A program made the translations under genes and the position numbers. The notes under the pieces were generated by a model, which was not told the origin of the DNA, ran no database searches, and saw only the letters and a list, made by a program, of their open reading frames with translations. From Micromonospora antibiotica (lineage in GTDB: Bacteria > Actinomycetota > Actinomycetes > Mycobacteriales > Micromonosporaceae): 64,000 bases of DNA. Where the stretch lies: the NCBI RefSeq assembly GCF_017599305.1, contig NZ_JAGFWR010000004.1:339824-403823 (forward strand), read 5' to 3'. Positions 53,101 to 60,226 of this stretch are shown one piece after another (position 1 is the stretch's first letter; every line of letters begins with the position of its first letter).

Positions 53101-55612
53101 GCGGGTGCTGCACGCCTGGGCGGCGGGGGAGTGCGACGCGGACCAGCTCGCACCGGCAGCGGTCCGCGAGACGGTGGAGGTGGCCTTCTCCGGGCTGCTC
53201 TGGCTCGTGCAGGCGTTCGCGGCGCGCAGCCTCACCGACAAACTGGACCTCGTCGTTGTCACCCGAGGTACCCAGGACGTTGACGGTGCCGGCCTACGCA
53301 GCCCCGCCCGGGCCATGGTGGGCGCGCCGCTGCGCGTGCTGCCGATGGAGTTCCCGGGGCTGCGCTGCCGGATGATCGACATCGACGATCCGGCAGCGGG
53401 CGCCGGGGCGCTACTGGCGGAGGTGGCGGCCGATGACACTCCGCTCGTCGCGTACCAGCGGGGTCGGCGCTGGGTGCCACACTTCGACGCGGTCCGGGCG
53501 GACGCGGACGCGGCGGTGCGTGCGCCGCTGCGTGAGCGCGGCACCTACGTGATCACGGGCGGTCTCGGCGGCGTCGGTCTGAGCATCGCCGAGTCGCTGG
53601 CCAGGCGGGTGCAGGCCCGGGTGGTGCTGGTGGGCCGGTCGGCACCGCCGGAACGCGGGGACTGGGCGCGGCTGGCCAACGCTGGCGGCAAGCGGGGCTG
53701 GCAGGCGGCCCGGCTGTGCGAGATCGAGCAGCTCGGCGGTGAGGTGCACGTCGTGACCGCCGACGTGACGGATCCGCATCAGGCCCGCCTGGTTCGCGAG
53801 GCAGCGCTGGCCCGCTTCGGCACGGTTGACGGGATCATCCACGCGGCGGGAATCGCCGGAGGCACCCTCGTTGAGGCCCAGTCGCGGGAGACCATGGCTG
53901 CGGTCATCGACCCCAAGGTGTACGGCACCCTGGCACTGGCCGACGCCTTCGACGGTGACCGGCTCGACTTCTTCGCGGTCTGCTCGTCGGTCACCGCCGT
54001 CGCGGGCGGTCTCGGGCAGGTCGACTACTGCGCCGCGAACCTCTTTCTCGACGCGTTCGCGCACGTCCGGTCGCACCCCTGGCCGGTTATCTCGATCAAC
54101 TGGGGTGCCTGGCTGGAGGTCGGTATGGCCGCCGAGACGTGGGCGCCCACCGCGTTCCGCGACCTGGAGCGGGGGGTACGACGCGAGCCGATGGGACATC
54201 CCCAACTGGAGACGGTCGAGACCCGCGACACGGACACCCGCGTGGTCTGCGCGGGTCGGCTGACGCCCAAGCTGCACTGGCTACTCGACGAACATCGCAT
54301 CGCCGGCACGCCGACGGTGCCCGGCACCGGTCACCTGGAGTTGGTGCGAGCGGCCTTCGGGCGTAGCCATCCCGGCCGAGCCGTCGAGCTGCGGGACGTG
54401 GTGTTCCTGACCCCGCTGAGCGTGCCCGACGGTGAAAGCCGTGAGGTGCGCGTCGTGCTCACCGACGCAGCGGCGGGTGGGCCGTTCGTGGTGGAGAGCT
54501 GGGACAACGGGGTACGGCGGGAGCACGTACGCGGCCACGTTCAGCTGGCCGACCCGGCACCCGTGCCACCCGTTGACCTCGCGGCCCTGCGCGAGCGGTG
54601 TGGGCGCATCAGCCGGGAGGCGCGACCCTCGGCGAGTGGGCTGCTGACGTTCGGTCCCCGGTGGAGCAACCTTCGACAGGTGACCGTCGGCGCGGGGGAG
54701 GAGCTGGCCCTGCTGGAGGCATGCGGTGCCGTCGCGGGCGACCTGGCGGACTACTGGATGCACCCGGCGGTCCTGGACGAGGCGACGAGCTTCGGGGACT
54801 TCAGCGGTGCCGAGGGGCAGTACCTACCGCTGGGTTACGGCCAGCTGATCGTGCGGGGCCCGCTGCCCTCCCGCGTGTACAGCCACCTACGGCACCGGGA
54901 CAGTGTCGGTCCTGAGCTGTTGACCTGCGATCTCACCCTAGTCGACGAGAACGGCACGGTGCTTGTCGAGATCGGCGACTTCATGCTGCGACGCATCGAT
55001 GTCGGTGCCGTCTCCACGGCCGTGCAGGGCGTCGCCATCGGCCGGGACGCCGCTTCGGGCGAGGCGACGGTGGACGCCACCGTGGGCAGTACCTCGCCCG
55101 CGGAAAGCAGCGGGCTGACCGCCGGTGATCCGACGGGTCGGCAGTCGGCCGACGGCGACGATGCCATTGGTATCCGACCCACCGAGGGGGGCGAGGCGTT
55201 CGCCCGCCTGCTCGGGCTGAACATCGGGCCGCAGGTCGTGGTCACCGCTCTACACCTGCCCACCCTGATCGACCGGGTGTCCCGCGCGGACCTGGCTCAG
55301 GTTGACGACGTGGCGTCCGAGGTGCCGACCGCGGACGCCGTGGACATCAGGGCGGACGGGGACTACGCGGCACCGTCGGATCAGGTCGAGCAGCAGCTGG
55401 TGCGCCTGTGGGAGGAGGCGACCGGAACCACCGGCATCGGGGTGACGCACGACTTCTTCGAGGTCGGCGGGAACTCGCTCGTGGCCGCGCAGCTCATGGC
55501 GCGGGTGCGCACCACGTTCGGCGTGAAGCTGCCGATGCGGGCGTTGTTCGAGGGCCCCACCATCTCGGCAATGGCGCAGGCCGTGCAGGCCAGCATCCTG
55601 GCGAAGTCCTGA
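50117..55612 (+). CDS. Type I PKS (KS-AT-KR-DH-ACP)
   Basis: An 1831-aa PKS that extends the NRPS dipeptide. KS has VSTACSTSL (Cys ~184), EAHGTGT and NIGHLAAG. AT has GHSLGEY (~628) and HAFHS, indicating malonyl-CoA. KR has VITGGLGGVGLSIAESL (~1144). A DH-like domain follows with the His motif HRIAGTPTVPG (~1391) and MHPAVLDEA. The ACP has EVGGNSLVA (~1783). DH after KR is unusual, since cis-AT modules normally have DH before KR. There is no ER and no thioesterase, so release needs another enzyme. It is translationally coupled to the NRPS. Confidence 0.95.
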   Translation: MNTQSTSDQATYVEPVAIVGMACRVPGAADIDQFWRNLRSGTESVTFFGPEIALAAGANPESVRDPQYVLAAPVLDHIEEFDAGLFGFTRREAEILDPQHRIFLECAVAALENAGYDPARYRGDIGVYGGVGTGEYQWYHLLRNPSVLNSVGRMAISLSNNTDYVANLVSYRLNLRGPAVTVSTACSTSLVAVHLAAEAVRNGECDMALAGGVSVEITQYRGYQYHEGGILSPDGHCRAFDADAQGTIWGSGGGIVLLKRLSQALADGDTVHAVLLGSAVNNDGADKVGFSAPSVSGQAAVIGQALGVAQVTPDGIDYVEAHGTGTTVGDPIEIRALSEVFDGREPGSCRLGTVKTNIGHLAAGAGVVGLIKTALSLSHETLPPTLHFRSPNPAAALDDSPFRVVREAEPWPRRERPRRAGVSSFGMGGTNAHAVLQEAPAVEPAPTDGPQVLLLSARTPSALEHMAGALATHLSGDPAPVLDDVAYTLQVGRREMPYRRALVASGAGDAVSVLRGASPRRLLAGKATAAPRLLFLFPGQGTQRVGMVRGLYERYEVVREHVDRGREVLRPVLGFDVAEVLFASGDDVAAATERLRRTGTTQPVLFLVEYAMAQLWRSWGVQPTAMLGHSLGEYVAACLSGVFTFTDGLRLVAMRARLMESRPAGAMLAVHLPAEDLELADTGLDLAAVNAPTMSVVSGPPDAVDRFESDLADSGVPVTRLRTSHAFHSAMMAPLRDEFTEVLTGVELRPPQVPVVSNVTGDWLTDEQATSPAYWVEHLCAPVLFGAGLRTLLADGPAVLCEVGPGASLSGLARMQPRPDTPDPVTSLPATTGDEQEMMLGAAGRLWTLGVEVDWAATHQAHRRRVPVPGHPFERERFWIEPPTGATVGVASPEVPPRTAKLPMEDWFWVPLWRQTIAPPPAGSMSTEPWLVLRDPAGSTDPLVAELRRLGGPVATVTPGGGYARQGLDFVIAADRPGDHERVLDALVQDSIVPRRVLHAWAAGECDADQLAPAAVRETVEVAFSGLLWLVQAFAARSLTDKLDLVVVTRGTQDVDGAGLRSPARAMVGAPLRVLPMEFPGLRCRMIDIDDPAAGAGALLAEVAADDTPLVAYQRGRRWVPHFDAVRADADAAVRAPLRERGTYVITGGLGGVGLSIAESLARRVQARVVLVGRSAPPERGDWARLANAGGKRGWQAARLCEIEQLGGEVHVVTADVTDPHQARLVREAALARFGTVDGIIHAAGIAGGTLVEAQSRETMAAVIDPKVYGTLALADAFDGDRLDFFAVCSSVTAVAGGLGQVDYCAANLFLDAFAHVRSHPWPVISINWGAWLEVGMAAETWAPTAFRDLERGVRREPMGHPQLETVETRDTDTRVVCAGRLTPKLHWLLDEHRIAGTPTVPGTGHLELVRAAFGRSHPGRAVELRDVVFLTPLSVPDGESREVRVVLTDAAAGGPFVVESWDNGVRREHVRGHVQLADPAPVPPVDLAALRERCGRISREARPSASGLLTFGPRWSNLRQVTVGAGEELALLEACGAVAGDLADYWMHPAVLDEATSFGDFSGAEGQYLPLGYGQLIVRGPLPSRVYSHLRHRDSVGPELLTCDLTLVDENGTVLVEIGDFMLRRIDVGAVSTAVQGVAIGRDAASGEATVDATVGSTSPAESSGLTAGDPTGRQSADGDDAIGIRPTEGGEAFARLLGLNIGPQVVVTALHLPTLIDRVSRADLAQVDDVASEVPTADAVDIRADGDYAAPSDQVEQQLVRLWEEATGTTGIGVTHDFFEVGGNSLVAAQLMARVRTTFGVKLPMRALFEGPTISAMAQAVQASILAKS

Positions 55613-55616
55613 CCAG

Positions 55617-55658
55617 GCGGCGGGGACGCGTGTCGTCGCGGACACGCGTCCCCGCCGC
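55617..55658. terminator. Strong bidirectional terminator hairpin
   Basis: An 18-bp perfect stem starting GCGGCGGGGACGCG with a 6-nt loop, 5 bp after the PKS stop, in the gap before the convergent sigma-factor gene. Confidence 0.9.
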
Positions 55659-55695
55659 TCGTGCCGGTGGACCCGGCTGCAGGCACTGGGTTTGC

Positions 55696-56265
55696 TCAGG
55701 ACGCCACGTCGAGCTCGTGCCGTTGCACACCGGACTCGTCGAGCAACAGACGGAGCTGCCGTAGAGCCCGCTGCCGGGTGGGGCCGATGGTGCCCACCGA
55801 GATGGACAGCTCCCGGGCGATCCGGTCGTAGGACGGGACCGATCCGGTGAACAAGGCCCGAATCAGCAGGCTCTGCCGGGGCGGGAGCCGGCTGACATAG
55901 CGCCACAGGAGTTGATCCCGTTCCCGGGCCAGCAGGCTGCTGTCGATTGCGCGCCGGTCGTCCGGCAGGGTGTCGCACATCCAGTCCTCCATGGGCTCGT
56001 CGCGGCGCTGGCTGATCAGGCGTAGGCAGTTGCGCCGCATGGTCGTGGCCAGCCAAGCGCCGATGCTCTCCGGGTCGTTGATCCGGTCGACGTTCTGGAA
56101 CAGCCCCAGCCAGGTCAACTGGGCGGCGTCCTCAGCATCACCGGCCCGCAGCCGAAACCGGCCGCCGACGGCGCTCAGCATCGGGCCGTAACGTTCGACG
56201 AGCTGCTGCCACGCGGTCTCGTCCCCGTCGGTCGCGCGGCGAACGACGGTCGAAACGTGGGTCAT
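55696..56265 (-). CDS. ECF-type RNA polymerase sigma factor
   Basis: A 189-aa sigma factor. Region 2 is DAEDAAQLTWLGLFQNVDRI through GAWLATTMRRNCLRLISQRR; region 4 is LPPRQSLLIRALF and YDRIARELSISVGTIGPTRQ. ATG 56265 has GAGAGGAG upstream. There is no anti-sigma gene beside it. Divergence from the LanM gene suggests a pathway regulator. Confidence 0.93.
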   Translation of the reverse strand: MTHVSTVVRRATDGDETAWQQLVERYGPMLSAVGGRFRLRAGDAEDAAQLTWLGLFQNVDRINDPESIGAWLATTMRRNCLRLISQRRDEPMEDWMCDTLPDDRRAIDSSLLARERDQLLWRYVSRLPPRQSLLIRALFTGSVPSYDRIARELSISVGTIGPTRQRALRQLRLLLDESGVQRHELDVAS

Positions 56266-56715
56266 GTCGGGCTCCTCTCGGGAGGGGTGGGGTATGAGCG
56301 ACGGCACCGTCGGTGCTGCCGGGATCGGCCGGAGCCCGGCTGGCACCGCACATGGAGAGGGCCGGCTGTCGGCCGGCGAGGGCTGGTGACGAAGGTGATT
56401 CGACCCGGCCTGTGGATCCGCCCTCACCCGACGATGCCAGCGCTGGCGATCGGGCAGATGGGCAGCGACCCCCCGCTTTCCCAAGAACGTGGGTGGGGAG
56501 TCGACGACCGCCGCGTCACCGAGGATCCGTAGACGGCAGACCACCCCGCGCGGGCTGGTGCGACAGCCCGGCTCGCGCCAACCGTCGGTGACGGGCCGCC
56601 GGCCGGGGTGTCGGTGGCGGCGCGGCCCGGGCGATCGTGTTCGGCGAGCCGCAGAGGAACTCCAGTGACCTCTGGTGACTCGACTGTCACTCGTGGTGGG
56701 TGTGGTCTACGGGGA
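56266..56715. promoter_or_regulatory. Divergent intergenic region, sigma factor / LanM
   Basis: 450 bp that should hold promoters for both genes. An inverted repeat, AGTGAC (56664-56669) and GTCACT (56686-56691), lies about 25 bp before the chosen LanM start and may be an operator. No gene is supported here. Confidence 0.35.
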
Positions 56716-59700
56716 ATGGTGGTAGCCGCTACCCATGCGCCGTACCACGGGCACCAGCATCATTCCGGCATGGACAGATCGCGGCAGCGGCGGACGGGGA
56801 CGCCGAGCGGCGCGGGCGGGCCCTGGTGGGCCAAGGCCCGCACGCTCGTCGAGCGGGTTCGGGCGGCCGGTTCCGGTGGCCTCACCGGCGCCGCCCCTCC
56901 CTCCGAGACCGCTCACCTGCGGTTGCAGCAGTGGCGCACCGCGCACGGGCTGGCGGCGACCGGGCAGTTTGCGGTCCGGCTGGCCGATCTGGGGGTCACC
57001 GAGGGACAGCTGCTGGCGATGCTCGACCGTCCGACGTGGCCGGCCGTAGATGTGGCAGACCCTCCGAAGTGGGCCCAGTTCGTCGAGCGTGCCCTCGCCC
57101 TCGCTCCCGACCCGCCCGTCACGATTGCGGCCGATATCCCGTGGAGCGCGGCGTTCGGCCGCGTGTTCGCCCCGCTCATCGAGACCGCCTGCGCGGACCT
57201 GAGACACCAGATGCGGGCAGCAGATCTTCCCGGCGCACTCGACCCGTCCGCGGTCACCGCGGCCTTCGCCGACGGGCTCCGTGCTCGGCTCGTGGCGATG
57301 GCCTCCCGCACTCTCGTCCTGGAACTCAACCTCGCCCGCGAGGCCGGCCAACTGGCCGGACCCACGCCCGAGCACCGATTCGCCGCCTTCGCGACCGGCC
57401 TCAGCGGCCGCGCCCGGCTGACCGCGCTGTTCGTCGACTATCCCGTGTTGGCCCGGATACTGGCCACGGCATGCCGGCACGCGACCGAAGCGGCGGCCGA
57501 ACTGACAACGCGGTTCGTGGCCGACCGTGGCGAAATACTCCAGGCGGTGCTCGCCGGCAAGGATCCTGGTCTCCTGACCGGGTTCGAGGCGGTGGGTGAC
57601 CCTCACGGGAGAGGCCGCGCCGTGACGATCCTGCAGTTCACCTCAGGAGCCCGGCTGGTCTACCGGCCGCGACCGGTCACCGCCCACACCCGGTTCAACG
57701 TGGTGCTGGACTGGCTGAACGGCCTGCTGCCGGACCTGCAACTGCGTACCCTGAGCGTGCTCGAACGCTCAGGGTACGGCTGGATCGAGCTGGTCGATCC
57801 CGCGCCCTGTGCCAACGCCGGGCAGGTCGGCCTGTTCTACCACCGCCAAGGGGCACTACTGGCGGTGCTCTACCTCCTGGGCATGACGGACGTCCACCGG
57901 GAGAACGTTCTCGCCTGCGGTGACCAGCCTGTCCTCGTCGACGTGGAGACGTTGCTGCATCCCGATCTCCCCGTTCCGGGTGCGGTGCCCGATCCCGCGG
58001 CCCGGGCGCTGCGGGCGTCCGTGTACCGCACTGCCCTTCTTCCGCGACCGTTCCTCGGGGAACGAGGTGTGCTGGATTTCTCCGGGCTGGGCGGTGATCC
58101 TGTCGCACAGCAGTTCCTTGACACCGTCGACTGGTCAGAGCCCGGCACCGACCGAATGCGGCTGGTGCGTCGGGCCACCTCCGCGGGGCGGGGAGAGAAC
58201 CGACCCACGCTTCAGGGGGTTCCCGCTGACGCCGCCGACTACAGCACCGAACTGCTCGCCGGGTTCCGGGCCGCCTACCACGCCGTGGCGGGACGACGCG
58301 ACGAACTCGCCGGACCGGACGGTCTGCTGCAGCGGTTCTCTGGCGTCGACCTGCGGGTGATCCCCCGGCCGACGCAGATCTACGCGGTGTTGTTGACCGA
58401 GTCCACCCACCCTGACGTGTTGCGCGACGCCCTGGACCGGGAGCAGATCTTCGACCTGCTGTGGGCGGCGTCGGTGCGCGACCAACTGCGCAACCACCTG
58501 GTGCGCCATGAGACCACGCAGTTGTGGGACGGCGACATCCCAGTGTTCACCGGATGCCCCGACAGCCATGATCTGACCGGCGGCGACGGCGTTCCGCTGG
58601 TCGGCGTGCTCGCTGAATCGGGACTCGTCGCGGCACGCCGCAAGATCGCCAGTATGGCGGCGATCGATCAACGAGACCAGGAGTGGGTCATCCGGGCGGC
58701 GCTGGCCGCCCGTCTCGGCGGGGCCCGTCACGGGTGTGCCGAGCCGACTCGCGTGCGTCGGGAGGCGACGGCGCCGGACCCGGGTCGGCTGCTCGCCGTC
58801 GCATGCGGCATCGCCGACGCGGTCATCTCCGACGCCTATGACGACGGGAACTTCGCGAACTGGCTCGGGCTGGAGCCGGTGGACGAGCGGCACAGCACCG
58901 TGCTGCCGCTAGGGGCAGGGCTGGCGACCGGATATCCGGGGGTCGCCCTCTTCCTCGCCGAGTTGGCCCGGCTCACGGGCGTCGGGCGGTACGCCGAGAC
59001 CGCCGTCCACGCGGCGCGTCAACTCCCCGTGCTGCTCGCCGCGCTCAATGAAAGACCCGATGTGGCCGGCGAGATCGGAAGCGGCGGCTTCGTCGGCTTC
59101 GGAGGCATGGCGTACTCGGCGGCCCGGCTCGCCGCTCTGCTCGGCGACGCGGTACTCGGCGATTGCGTCGAGACGGCAGTGCGTCTCGCAGGGCTCGCCG
59201 TTACGACGGACACCGGCACGGGCATGTTCGAGGGGCTCGCCGGCTGCCTCGCGGCGATGCTCTCCGTCAACGAGCTGACCGGACTGCCGCTTGCCGCCGA
59301 GACCGCCCGGGAGTGCGCGGAGCGTCTCCTGACGGTGCCCGCGCCCACCCGATCAGGGTTCGCCACCGGCGCGGCAGGGGTCGGTTGGGCCCTGCTGCGG
59401 TTCGCCGACGCCACCGCCGACGAACGGTGTGGCGTTGCCGGCACCGCTCTGCTGGCCCGCGCCGCGCAGGACCCAACCGGGCCGGAGGCAGCCCACACGT
59501 GGTGCCACGGTCTTCCGGGGATCGCTGCTGCCGTCGCCGACCGGGGGGAGTCGCTGGCGGACCCCGTGTTGGCCACCGTCGTGGACCGGGTCGCCGCAGC
59601 CATGCCCAGTTCGGGACTGCTTCGCGACCACAGCCTCTGCCACGGCGAGCTCGGCAGGCAGGAAGTGCTGACGATTGCGGCGGCGCAGGGCCGACCGGCT

Positions 59701-59925
59701 GCGCTCACCGCCCGGATCGTGCAGGCCGGACAACTGCTCGCCGACCTGGACCACCGCGGTCCGAGATGCGGCGTAGCCGGAGGCGTCGTCGTCCCCGGCC
59801 TACTGGACGGCCTGGCAGGAATCGGCTACGGGCTTCTCCGGGCCGGTTTCGCCGACCAAGTGCCCTCGGTGCTGCTCCTGCAGGCCGAGCCGACGAGGAC
59901 ACCACGACATGGTGCCGAGAAGTAG
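56716..59925 (+). CDS. Class II lanthipeptide synthetase (LanM)
   Basis: A protein of about 1069 aa. The dehydratase domain has the kinase-like motifs MTDVHRENVLA (~391) and LVDVETLLHP (~407). The LanC cyclase domain has zinc ligands in HTWCHGLPGI (~928) and LCHGELGRQ (~973), so both activities look intact. LanM phosphorylates and removes Ser/Thr hydroxyls, then adds Cys thiols to form lanthionines. The only small peptide gene next to it encodes no Cys, which makes its product puzzling. ATG 56716 is chosen; ATG 56770 is possible. Confidence 0.93.
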   Translation: MVVAATHAPYHGHQHHSGMDRSRQRRTGTPSGAGGPWWAKARTLVERVRAAGSGGLTGAAPPSETAHLRLQQWRTAHGLAATGQFAVRLADLGVTEGQLLAMLDRPTWPAVDVADPPKWAQFVERALALAPDPPVTIAADIPWSAAFGRVFAPLIETACADLRHQMRAADLPGALDPSAVTAAFADGLRARLVAMASRTLVLELNLAREAGQLAGPTPEHRFAAFATGLSGRARLTALFVDYPVLARILATACRHATEAAAELTTRFVADRGEILQAVLAGKDPGLLTGFEAVGDPHGRGRAVTILQFTSGARLVYRPRPVTAHTRFNVVLDWLNGLLPDLQLRTLSVLERSGYGWIELVDPAPCANAGQVGLFYHRQGALLAVLYLLGMTDVHRENVLACGDQPVLVDVETLLHPDLPVPGAVPDPAARALRASVYRTALLPRPFLGERGVLDFSGLGGDPVAQQFLDTVDWSEPGTDRMRLVRRATSAGRGENRPTLQGVPADAADYSTELLAGFRAAYHAVAGRRDELAGPDGLLQRFSGVDLRVIPRPTQIYAVLLTESTHPDVLRDALDREQIFDLLWAASVRDQLRNHLVRHETTQLWDGDIPVFTGCPDSHDLTGGDGVPLVGVLAESGLVAARRKIASMAAIDQRDQEWVIRAALAARLGGARHGCAEPTRVRREATAPDPGRLLAVACGIADAVISDAYDDGNFANWLGLEPVDERHSTVLPLGAGLATGYPGVALFLAELARLTGVGRYAETAVHAARQLPVLLAALNERPDVAGEIGSGGFVGFGGMAYSAARLAALLGDAVLGDCVETAVRLAGLAVTTDTGTGMFEGLAGCLAAMLSVNELTGLPLAAETARECAERLLTVPAPTRSGFATGAAGVGWALLRFADATADERCGVAGTALLARAAQDPTGPEAAHTWCHGLPGIAAAVADRGESLADPVLATVVDRVAAAMPSSGLLRDHSLCHGELGRQEVLTIAAAQGRPAALTARIVQAGQLLADLDHRGPRCGVAGGVVVPGLLDGLAGIGYGLLRAGFADQVPSVLLLQAEPTRTPRHGAEK

Positions 59926-59941
59926 AAGGTTGGAGGACTGC

Positions 59942-60145
59942 ATGCAGGACGAGCTGTCGGAGCCAGTTCAGCAGGGGCCGGTCGGGGGCGACGAATCGGC
60001 GGACCAGCACCCGGTGGGCGAGGTCAAGCTCGGTTTCCTCGCACAGGCGGGAAGGCGATCCATCCTCCTGACCGGCCTGCTGCTCTGGACGCCCGTCATA
60101 GCGTCCATACTGGACGACGGTAACACCAGCTATACCCTTGTATAA
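59942..60145 (+). CDS. Candidate RiPP precursor peptide without cysteine
   Basis: A 67-aa peptide starting at ATG 59942, with GTTGGAGG in front, 16 bp after LanM. An acidic, Gly-rich N-terminal half (MQDELSEPVQQGPVGGDESA) could be a leader, with Gly-Gly at 15-16 as a possible cleavage site. The C-terminal part is hydrophobic (RRSILLTGLLLWTPVIASIL), followed by DDGNTSYTLV, with seven Ser/Thr and no Cys. Lanthionine rings within the peptide are impossible. Dehydration of Ser/Thr remains possible. Alternatively it is a small membrane peptide unrelated to LanM. Confidence 0.6.
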   Translation: MQDELSEPVQQGPVGGDESADQHPVGEVKLGFLAQAGRRSILLTGLLLWTPVIASILDDGNTSYTLV

Positions 60146-60226
60146 GCTGACATCAGTCGGTATCTGACCTCGCGATGATGTCACGCTGAGGACACGAGAT
60201 GTTGCTCAGCGCGCTAGCCTGCCGGC

